A stretch of 64,000 bases of DNA from Ricinus communis (lineage: Eukaryota; Streptophyta; Magnoliopsida; Malpighiales; Euphorbiaceae): contig NC_063257.1 in NCBI RefSeq assembly GCF_019578655.1, positions 17,794,001-17,858,000 on the forward strand, written 5' to 3'. Shown here piece by piece: positions 55,750 to 64,000 of the stretch (the first letter of the stretch is position 1; each line of letters opens with the position of its first letter). The notes under the pieces were generated by a model that worked only from the letters and a program-made list of their open reading frames with translations, did not search any database and was not told where the DNA came from. Both the position numbers and the translations under genes were made by a program.

Positions 55750-56213
55750 ATTCCCATGGCCTACCTAACAAGATATGGCCGGCATGCATTGGCACTACAT
55801 CACATAGCGCCTCATCCGAATATCTACCAATTGTGAAAGGTACAACAACTTGCTTATTCACTTTGATCTCACCACAATTATTTAACCATAACAATTTATA
55901 AGGTCTAGGATGTGGAATTAGATTTAAACCCAATTTTTCAACCATTAAAGTGCTAGCTACATTTGTACAACTACCACCATCAATAATAACAAGACAAGTC
56001 TTACCTTGTACATGGCATCTTGTGTGGAAAATGTTGTCTCTTTGCTGCTCCAAGGTATCATCTTCCTTCATTTGAACACTTAGTGTGCGCCTAGCCACCA
56101 AGAGCTCACCTCCCATAGGACCCTCAATACAATCATCGCTGCCGTCTTCCAATTGTGGTATCTCATCATCATTATCACTCTCTTCACTTGCTGTTTCAAT
56201 CTCCCCATGGTCT
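55727..56213 (-). pseudogene. F3 aspartic protease
   Basis: The frame carries VIIDGGSCTNVASTLMVEKL near 55950-56010 with the D-G-G active-site variant, and HILLGRPWEFDHEGLP at its end. A frame change near 55740 separates it from the following 417-codon frame. It is close in sequence to the protease at 62830-63130. Confidence 0.8.
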
Positions 56214-57421
56214 CTAGCCACCAATGCCCGCTTGTTTGGACATTGTGAAGCAATATGGCCACGCCCCCAAGCATTTGGAAACACTTGATGTCTCTATTCT
56301 TTTCTTTGTTAATTTCGGGTTTAGATGTGTCTTTGTTGCCTGAAATGCTTTTCCCTTTGTTGTCATTGGGAATAACCTTATCATCACCTTTCTTACCTCC
56401 TTTCCAAGAATTAGATCAATGTGGCCTCCCACTCGAAGTGCCCTTATATTCAAACCTTGCTGTCCCTCTAGGTTTTAGTTGCTTTTCCACCTTAATTGCA
56501 AGGTGAACTAACTCCTCAAGCTCCACATAATGTTGCAACTCTACCCTATCAGCAATCTCCTTATTAAGCCCACCAATGAATCGTGCCATGGTAGCTTCTC
56601 TATCCTCATCCAAATCAGCCCTAGTCATGAGCATTTCCATCTCCTTATAGAAATCCTCAACACTCCTTGTACCTTGCCTCAAAGATTGGAGTCTTTGATG
56701 TAACTCCCTATGGTAATGTCTAGGTACAAAACGCCTTCTCATGATAGTTTTGAGTGCAATCCAACTACCAATAGGCTCTTCCATGTTCCTCCTCCTACTA
56801 ACCACCAACTGATCCCACCAAACTATAGCATAGTCACTAAATTGGGTAACCACCAATTTCACCTTTTTCTCCTCTGAAAAGTTATGGCAATCAAAGATAA
56901 GGTCAACTCGCTTTTCCCACTCCAAATATGCCTCCCGGATCAGTTTTTCCCAAAAGGTAGGAATACTAAGTTTGATACTACCTAAGTTCCTATCAACATC
57001 ATCATAGTTCCCATAACCACCAAACTCACCACCAAAGTGTCCTCTACCTCTACTAAGATTTTGGTATCTCCTAGCTCCTCTACCCGTGCCTCTACCAACC
57101 CCACTATAGGTCGCATTATCATACTCCTCAAAACCCTCATCAAAATCATCCTCATTCACCCTAATTGGCTGCCCATGATTACCTTGCACATTCCCCCCTT
57201 CAAAGCAAGCCTATTTCCCGGACCTCGGGCAAGTGCATTAATTTGGTCCATAATGGCTTGTTGATTGGTTGCCATTTCGTTGGGCTGCCATGTCAAGTTG
57301 CAACCTCTCCATTTGCTCATTCATATTTCTTATGCTTCGTTGCACCCTCTCATTTTCATGCATTTGTACGTGGGTATACGTAGTTGGCACATTATTACCT
57401 CCACTAGAACCACTTGACATG
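56214..57421 (-). pseudogene. F3 gag and zinc knuckle
   Basis: Begins near MSSGSSGGNNVPTTYTHVQM at 57421. In-frame stops lie near 57238. An open stretch from 57189 follows: a Gly/Arg-rich section (GVGRGTGRGARRYQN), the gag core LSIPTFWEKLIREAYLEWEK, FVPRHYHRELHQRL and VEDFYKEMEML. The knuckle appears as GRGHIASQCPNKR near 56215-56260, where the N-terminal Cys pair is out of frame. The protein would form the particle. Confidence 0.78.
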
Positions 57422-58437
57422 CTGCAGTAAGAGTTAGTATGCAATAAAAAAAAAATAAATCGAAGGAAATTAAGGACCTCACCAACACTCCCTCACGTGT
57501 TTACTCTCAATTAATGGGGATGGTCACTCGTGTTTCGCACAATCAAGAATGATCACACAAGGATGAAAACTCACACCACTCGGCTTGTTTTCAAGGATTC
57601 TTATGTGAATCAATAACCACACATCAAGTTATTTCACTATGCTTGCAATGCACCAAGAATTATGATCTAAAAAGCTTAGTTGAGGCAAAACGCAAAAGTC
57701 AAGAAAATTAAACAATTAGTCACGCTTTCAATAAAATTAGGACTACAAACAAGCGAAAACTTCAAACGGATGCAAATGACATATGAAGAAACAATCTAGA
57801 TGTAAGAAACAAGAAAGATGCAGTTCAGCTTGAAATAGGAAAAGAAGGAACGGATTTAGGAAGCAAAAATCACAAAGAAGGTTGATCAAGAAAGAAGGTT
57901 ACCTCTTTATGCTTTAAATGTGTTAAATCTGCCCAAACTCAAAAGACACACAAAGAGGAGAATAAATGAAGGACAAAAACGAATTTAGAGCTGAATCAAT
58001 TCAAATAAGATGGTATGTATAGGGCTCAGGTCATTGGAATTTAATGTCCCTTTGAATCTTCCCAAACAGCCACCAAATCCTTATTTATGTAGGATTGTGA
58101 AAATCTCCCTAAACCTTTTAACAACCCTAATATCTATGTAATCACCCCAAGAACAATGATTTCAACACCAAATACGTTTTTTTCCACTAACAAAGACAAT
58201 CAAACCAATCGGACCTATTCTTTTTTTTTTTGCTAATTCGGATCTGATATTTTTCTTTTCTTGTTTCGTTTTTTTTTTCTTTTTTTTTTGAATCAAAATC
58301 AAAAACTACAAGAATCAAGAACTAAACAATGTAGATCTCAAGAATACCAAGAATACTTCAAGAACAATATCAAGAACTCAAGGAAAACAAACAATAACTT
58401 AAAGAGAAGGGATAAATAACCTGATTTAAGAGCCAAA
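57422..58437 (-). other. F3 leader
   Basis: About 1 kb between primer site and gag, with poly-T/A tracts near 58220-58290. It includes phrases such as CACTCCCTCACGTG (57488-57501) that also occur before gag in the family-1 element. No ORF is supported. Confidence 0.65.
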
Positions 58438-58451
58438 GCTCTGATACCAAA

Positions 58452-59170
58452 TGTTAAGAACCTCCAAGGATTAGAACCACGAACCCTAATGATTATGAAC
58501 CCGTGAATTACTATCTTAGAAACCCAAGAACAAATTGAGTTTCAAAACCCAAGAACCGCTTAAATCGGGATTGCAAGGTATGGTTGATCAAGATCGGAAC
58601 CTAAAGAAAACTAAGTTCTTTAAACCCTAACCCTTAACACGCCACAAGGATAGATCAATTCCTTGATAAGTGGTTTATGCATTCAACAAGAATTCAAGAA
58701 TTCAAGCAAATATGCAAAGGAAACAACTACTATAATTTTATCAAAATCCGAATCTTTCCAAAACACAACTTAAGGGGCGTTTTAATAGCCACCTAACATA
58801 ATAAACCCTAGTAAAACTATTAACCCTAGCTGCCACATAAGAAAAATAGGCAATAACATTGTTCTGAACTTAAAGAAGAGATTTCAGCCCAAATATTAGC
58901 CCACATTAGTCTTCATGTATTTGGACTTGCAAAACATTAAATAAAGCCCATTCAGATGTGTCTTTACTTGGGCCTGTCCTAGCATGACCAATTGGGCTTC
59001 CTTGACTAGCCCAATCTTGCATATAGCCAATTAAGGCTTCTTGTAGCTTCTTGGACCTTGACCTTGTAATTGGGCCTTGTAGCATGCTCAATGGATCCTT
59101 AGCTTTATCTTTAGTTTTCTTGTTGTCTTCTCCATCGAGTCCATCTTTAAGCTTGGCCATGTCCATATCA
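58452..59170 (-). repeat. F3 5' LTR (719 bp)
   Basis: Plus-strand ends TGTTAAGAACC and CATATCA. It is followed in element orientation by the primer site TGGTATCAGAGC at 58449-58438, a perfect tRNA-Met complement, two bases after the LTR. It includes an LTR copy of the pol tail (GPITRSRSKKLQEALIGYM). Confidence 0.9.
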
Positions 59171-59175
59171 TAAAG

Positions 59176-59665
59176 CATCGGCCACTATGTTATCTTTACT
59201 TTGCTTGTACTTGATGACATAAGGAAATGCTTCAATAAACTCACTCCATTTAGCATGTCTTCTATTCAGCTTGTTTTGACCCTTTAAGTACTTCAAGGAT
59301 TCATGATCGGTGTGGATCACGAACTCTTTGGGCAACAGGTAATGTTGCCATACTTCTAAAGCTCTAACAAGTGCATAGAGTTTCTTGTCATAAGTTGGAT
59401 ACTTCAGGCTTGCTCCATTCAATTTTTTGCTAAAATAGGCTATTGGCTTTCCATCTTGCATTAGAACAGCTCCAATACCTATACCGGAAGCATCACAATC
59501 AATCTCAAAAGTTTTATCAAAATTAGGAAGAGATAGAATAGGAGAAGAACTAAGTTTTTGTTTCAGCAAGTCAAACGCCGATTGTTGTGCTTCTCCCCAA
59601 TTAAACTTCACATCTTTCTTCACTAATTCATTCAGTGGTGCGGCAATGGTACTGAAATCTTTCAC
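59176..59665 (-). pseudogene. element H RNase H
   Basis: The frame reads [59 protein letters not shown] and [20 protein letters not shown], then [14 protein letters not shown], where F3 is inserted. The acidic catalytic positions are present. A stop just upstream (ASF, TAA, RRF) near 59674 separates it from RT. Confidence 0.87.
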
Positions 59666-59674
59666 AAAACGCCT

Positions 59675-60123
59675 TTAGAAGCTTGCTAGTCCATGAAAAC
59701 TTCGAACTTCACTTGCATTTGTGGGAATCGGCCACTCTTTGATTGCCTTCACCTTTTCTTCATCAACCTCAATTCCTTTTGCACTAACAACAAAACCAAG
59801 AAAAACAAGTTTGTTTGTGCAAAAATTGCACTTCTTGAGGTTAGCAAACAAAACTTCTTTGCGTAAAGTTTCAAGAACTAAACGCACGTGCTTTACATGT
59901 TCATCATAAGACCTGCTATAAATTAGTATATCATCAAAATAGACAACCACAAACCTGCCTATATAAGCACGCAAAACATGATTCATTAATCTCATGAATG
60001 TACTAGGTGCATTAGTTAAACCAAACGGCATGACTAACCACTCATATAAACCAAATTTAGTTTTGAATGTTGTTTTCCATTCATCACTCTCTTTCATTCT
60101 AATTTGATGATAACCACTTTTTA
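59675..60123 (-). pseudogene. element H reverse transcriptase, C-terminal half
   Basis: From 60123 the frame reads [39 protein letters not shown] and the catalytic box [13 protein letters not shown] near 59915-59955, then [20 protein letters not shown]. The upstream half is displaced beyond the right edge of the window by the family-1 element at 60124. The stop near 59674 kills it. Confidence 0.87.
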
Positions 60124-60956
60124 TGATGTGAATCCAAGTTCAAAGATTAAAGAGATCCAAGATCCATTAATAGTACAAGAAGGCCCAATCACAAGGTCCA
60201 AATCCAAGAAGCTTCAACAAGCCATATTGGCTTTAATTAGGGACATTTGGAAAGCCCAAGAACTTCAACCCAATAAGGCATCCATGGAGGCCCAAGGAAT
60301 AATATTTAACTTGTTTTTATGTTAATAACAATTAGGGTTACATGAAGCCACCATACAAGTTAATGTGGTAATTAATACCAAGTAATGGCTATCAATGTGG
60401 GTAGTGGTTATTAAGAGCCACCATATACAATTTAATGGGGTAATTAATACCAAGTAATGGCTATTAGTGTGGATAGTGGTTACTAAGGCCATTTAAGAGT
60501 AAAAGTAATCCTATGTGTGTGAGTCTATTTTAGTAGTGTGTGCATGGACTTGTACTCTATATAAACAAGTCCTTTTTCTTTCTTTTAGAGGATGATTGAA
60601 TTTGATATATGAAATTTTGTTTGAGTTTTATTATGAGGAATTTTGTCCTTAATTTCTTGCTTGAACTTTGTGACTTATCAAGCTTTATTCTAGCTTGTGG
60701 TGTCAAAATCTAAATCTTTGTTTTCTTGTTATTTATCAAACTTTCTTGTTTGTGGCATAAGAAGAAATTCAAAGTCTATCTTAGTATCTTTATCCTTGTT
60801 GATAAAGGGGTTAAGTAGCATCCATCTTCTTACTTCAATCTTTGAACGATCCGAATTTGTGGATTAAATTGGTAATTTCTAGTTTTCTTCTAATTCAATT
60901 TATCATAGTATTTTTGCTATTGGGGAGTCAATTAATGAAACCTACAATTCCCATCA
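60124..60956 (+). repeat. family-1 LTR copy D (833 bp), 5' LTR, with primer site
   Basis: Starts TGATGTGAATCC and ends TTCCCATCA. TGGTATCAGAGC, the perfect tRNA-Met primer site, follows at 60961-60972. The pol-tail frame (GPITRSKSKKLQQAILAL) is open to 60325. Core promoter-like CTCTATATAAAC lies near 60556-60567. Confidence 0.9.
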
Positions 60957-60972
60957 TAAGTGGTATCAGAGC

Positions 60973-61607
60973 ATTGGCTCAAGATTGAGGTTTGCGTATC
61001 CAAAACTATCTTTTAATTCTCAATATCTTGTGTTCATCTTATATTTTGCACCTTTTTCCATCTATTGTTCTTGTTATTATTTTTTTTATCTTTATTCTTT
61101 TTATCTCAAGATTGTGTTTGCATATATCAAAAAAAAAAAAGAAATTCGTCCATAAAAAAAAATATCTTTGATATTCTTGTGTTAGATCTCAAATTACATA
61201 AAAAAAATTGACTCTTCATATTCCATTGAGATCTATCTTTATAATTCTGTCTCTTTGTGTTCTTGATGATCTATCTTTGTTATTCATTTCTATTAGCCTA
61301 TTTGTTACAAATTGTTCATTTCTTTAAGCCTACCTTATTATTTTCTTGTTAGCCTACCTTTCTTTTTTATCATTGATTACTACATTCTTGAAATTTTGTT
61401 TGATTGAGAAACTTAGTTCATCTAAGAAATCAAAAGGCAAATTTGAGAGGTAAAAGGCAAGAGTGTGAGATCATTAGAAAAAAGAAGAAGCCAAAATTGA
61501 GTGTAAACACAAGTGGTATACATCAATTTTGAGTGAAAACACGTGAGGGAGTGTTGTGAGATCGTTTCTTTCTATTTTCTTTTATTAAAATTTTAGGTTT
61601 TACAATC
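60973..61607 (+). other. family-1 leader
   Basis: About 635 bp with T- and A-rich runs near 61080-61205, and the phrase AAACACGTGAGGGAGTG just upstream of gag. It closely matches the inverted leader at 25716-26355, which belongs to an element with family-2 LTRs. Confidence 0.7.
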
Positions 61608-62653
61608 ATGTCAAAAGACACAAGTTCTTCTACAAATGATCATGTGATTCAAGCTATGCAACAACAATTCGAAAGAATGTTTAGTATGATGGCGGGAGTC
61701 AATGAAAAATTGGAAAGGCATGGTGGCATCCTTAACCAATTACAAGGAGAGCCTAGACAAAGGAGACGTCCACAAATTGACCAAGAGGACTATGAAGGAG
61801 AGGATGATTTGGATGATGATCAAGTCACCTTGTTGGGACAACGAATCAATCCTAAGAGACAAGCTAGGAGAGGACATCTAAATGATGATGTTGATCGTAA
61901 CCTTGGAAGCATCAAAATGAAGATTCCTTCATTCCAAGGAAGAAATGATCTAGATGTGTACCTTGAATGGGAGAGGAAAGTGGAATTCATCTTCGAATGT
62001 CATAATTATTCGGAGGAGAAAAAGGTAAAACTTGCCGCTGTTGAGTTTAGTGATTATGCAATTGTTTGGTGGGATCAATTTTGCAAGGAAAGACGTAGAT
62101 ATGGAGAAAGACCTCTGGAGTCTTGGAGAGAAATGAAGCAAATCATGAGAAAGAGGTTTGTTCCAAGCCACTACTACAGAGAGCTTCATCAAAGATTACA
62201 AACTCTAATTCAAGGATCCATGAGTGTGGAGGAGTATCACAAAGAAATGGAGAAGGCTATGATTAGAGCAAATGTGATAGAAGATCGTGAAGCTACCATG
62301 GCAAGGTTCTTGAGAAGGCTAAACAAAGACATTGCTGATGTTGTTGATTTGCAACATTATGTGGAGATTGAAGATATGGTGAATTTGGCCATGAAAGTGG
62401 AAAGGCAATTGAAAAGAAAGAGGTATGATTCTAAACCAAATATGGGTTCTTCTTCTTCTTGGAAAACTTCTTGGGGGAAAAAGGATGATAAACCTTTTAC
62501 TAAGTCAAAAGTTGAAGAAACTAAACCTAAAATTGACTTGGGTAATAAGGGAAAGGGTGAGAATTAACCAGCCCAAACTAGGAGAATCAAATGTTTTAAG
62601 TGTTTGGGTCATGGGCACATTGCTAGGGAATGTCCAAATAAGAAAACTATGAT
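61608..62653 (+). pseudogene. family-1 gag and zinc knuckle with one nonsense codon
   Basis: The ATG at 61608 opens a frame of 319 codons: an N-terminal helical section (NDHVIQAMQQQFERMF), an acidic spacer, the gag core (MKIPSFQGRNDLDVYLEWER, KEERRR-like basic segment, FVPSHYYRELHQRL, MSVEEYHKEMEKAM) and KIDLGNKGKGEN. A TAA at 62565-62567 stands where the copy at 24.8 kb has CAA. The knuckle CFKCLGHGHIAREC follows in the same frame near 62592-62634. Confidence 0.87.
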
Positions 62654-63200
62654 TCTAAGGAATGGTGATATTGAGTCGGAGTGTGAGGGGGATAGTGATG
62701 ATGATATGCCTTCTTTAGAAGATTGTAGTGATGTTGAATGTGCTAAGGGAGATAATCTTGTTGTTCAAAGAACATTGAGTTTGCAAAATAAACATGATGT
62801 CCATAGGGAGCAAAGGGAAAATTTGTTTCATACTCATTGTTTGATTTCTAACAAGTTGTGCAACATGATTGTGGATAGTGGAAGTTGTACCAATGTAGCA
62901 AGCACTTTGCTAGTGGAGAAATTGAAGTTGCATACTACCAAGCACCCAAGACCATACAAGTTGCAATGGCTTAATGAAAGTGAAGTTGTAAAGGTAAATA
63001 AGCAAGTTTTAGTTTCTTTTCAAATTGGTAGATATAAGGATGAAGTGTTGTGTGATGTGTTGCCAATGTTGGCCGGACATATGTTGTTGGGGAGACCTTG
63101 GCAATATGATAGAAGGGCTAGTCATGATGGATTCAAAAATATGTATACTTTGACTATGGATGGAAAAAAGTTTAACCTTGGACCATTAACTCCAAAATAG
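62654..63200 (+). pseudogene. family-1 aspartic protease
   Basis: An acidic stretch (ESECEGDSDDDMPSLEDCSD) precedes the protease core MIVDSGSCTNVASTLLVEKL near 62866-62925, with the canonical D-S-G. HMLLGRPWQYDRR follows near 63078-63116. The frame ends in TAG at 63198-63200 and would otherwise continue into the RT linker. It would process the gag-pol polyprotein. Confidence 0.87.
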
Positions 63201-64000
63201 ATTTTTGAAGACCAAATGCGCATCAAGCAACAATATGAAGAAATGGGTTCTTCATTGGGAAATTCTTTGGGAAGGGAAACCTTTGAGAGTAAAGAAAAAG
63301 GTGAGATGAGTGAACCTAAAAATTCCAATTCTCTTGACCAAAATGGGAAACACATGGTGAGAGAAAACAAAGAAGGTTCAAATGAAAGAAAAATGAGTGT
63401 TTATGCAAAAATGAGCGATGTGAAGGAAGCTATGCTTTTGAGACAACACATGCTTGTACTTATGTACAAGGAGATTTTGCATATTTCTAACGAAATAACC
63501 AATTGTTTGCCTAGTGTTGTTGTTGATCTTTTGCAGGTTTATGAAGATTTATTTCCGGAAGAAATTCCAAATGGTTTGCCACCTAAAAGAGGCATTGAGC
63601 ACCAAATTGGTTTCATACCTGGAGCAAGCATTCCAAATAGACCAGCATATAGATGTAATCCGGAGGAGACCAAGGAAATCAAAAAGCAAGTGAGTGAGCT
63701 TATGGAGAAGGGTTATGTTCATGAAAGCATGAGTCCATGTGCCGTACCCGTCTTATTAGTGCCTAAGAAAGATGGAACTTGGAGGATGTGTGTTGATCGT
63801 CGTGCCATCAACAAAATCACGGTGAAGTATATACATCCCATTCCTAGGCTAGATGACATGTTGGATGAATTGCATGGTTCATATTTGTTTTCAAAAATTG
63901 ATTTGAAATCTGGTTATCATCAAATTAGAATGAGAGAAGGTGATGAATGGAAAACAGGTTTTAAAACTAAACATGGTTTATATGAGTGGTTAGTAATGCC
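63201..64000 (+). pseudogene. family-1 RT linker and N-terminal RT (runs off the window)
   Basis: After the TAG the same frame stays open to the end: a charged linker, then [100 protein letters not shown] and YEWLVMP. These are RT fingers and the start of the palm. The catalytic YxDD-type box lies beyond 64000. Confidence 0.87.

Larger units (their letters stand above)
54043..59170 (-). mobile_element. complete LTR retrotransposon F3 with deleted pol
   Basis: Two LTRs (54043-54760 and 58452-59170) are flanked by TAAAG on both sides (54038-54042 and 59171-59175). Primer site, leader, gag, knuckle, protease, the first part of RT and the pol tail are present in order. The RT core, RNase H and integrase are missing. 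By eye the LTRs differ at about seven positions in 719, so the insertion is recent relative to its neighbours. It splits element H at the [15 protein letters not shown] point. Confidence 0.88.
60124..64000 (+). mobile_element. family-1 gypsy element copy D, 5' part
   Basis: 5' LTR, primer site, leader, gag, knuckle, protease and RT follow in normal order, and the element continues past the window end. Two nonsense codons (62565 and 63198) interrupt an otherwise single frame from 61608 to 64000. It sits inside element H RT. TTTTA precedes the LTR as the probable left target duplication; the right copy is out of view. Confidence 0.88.

Overview
This is nuclear DNA of a flowering plant, most likely a eudicot, and it consists almost entirely of transposable elements. 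The evidence is AT-rich sequence packed with plant-type Ty3/gypsy (Athila-like, Tat-like and probable CRM-type chromovirus), Ty1/copia, LINE and TRIM-like elements, plus an endogenous plant pararetrovirus. I found no ordinary host gene, tRNA, rRNA, CRISPR array or organellar segment. Nearly every coding region is an element remnant with stops, frameshifts or fusions. Lineage names come from motifs remembered for each family, not from database searches.

Layout. 1-1.8 kb: rearranged gypsy pol/gag remnant (-). 2-6.7 kb: Athila-like RT fused to an env-like ORF, then a long LTR (+). 6.7-9.5 kb: Athila-like gag/protease, then a Tat-like RT (+). 9.9-13.3 kb: 3'-truncated copia with its 5' LTR (-). 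13.3-14.9 kb: nothing recognised. 14.9-16.1 kb: small non-autonomous LTR element with a perfect tRNA-Met primer site. 16.1-19.1 kb: LINE 3' half (-), split by a 1.77-kb solo LTR. 19.1-31.8 kb: a cluster of TGAT...ATCA LTR elements in both orientations, including one that carries an unrecognised 240-codon ORF. 31.8-33.1 kb: AT-rich DNA and a degenerate repeat. 33.1-38.5 kb: tandem array of 0.6-0.9 kb units, interrupted by a chimeric LTR insertion.

38.5-64 kb is a set of nested insertions. A gypsy element H (-) sits in the tandem array. H is split three times: by a family-1 solo LTR (TSD ATGCC), by a complete 5.1-kb LTR element F3 (TSD TAAAG), and by a second family-1 element that runs off the window end. 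The solo LTR is itself split by about 12.6 kb of endogenous pararetrovirus (EPRV). The EPRV comprises a forward partial copy, a scrambled mosaic and an inverted, circularly permuted near-genome-length copy. Removing the solo LTR and F3 with one TSD copy each restores H pol.

What works together. The TGAT/ATCA LTR families share a tRNA-Met primer site and a purine tract at the LTR edge, and in family 1 and F3 the pol frame clearly continues into the LTR. These traits recall CRM-type centromeric chromoviruses. Together with the tandem array they make a pericentromeric location plausible but unproven. The most novel items are the 240-codon-ORF element sharing an LTR with gag-bearing relatives, the exchange of LTR modules between elements with the same interior, and the EPRV locus architecture.
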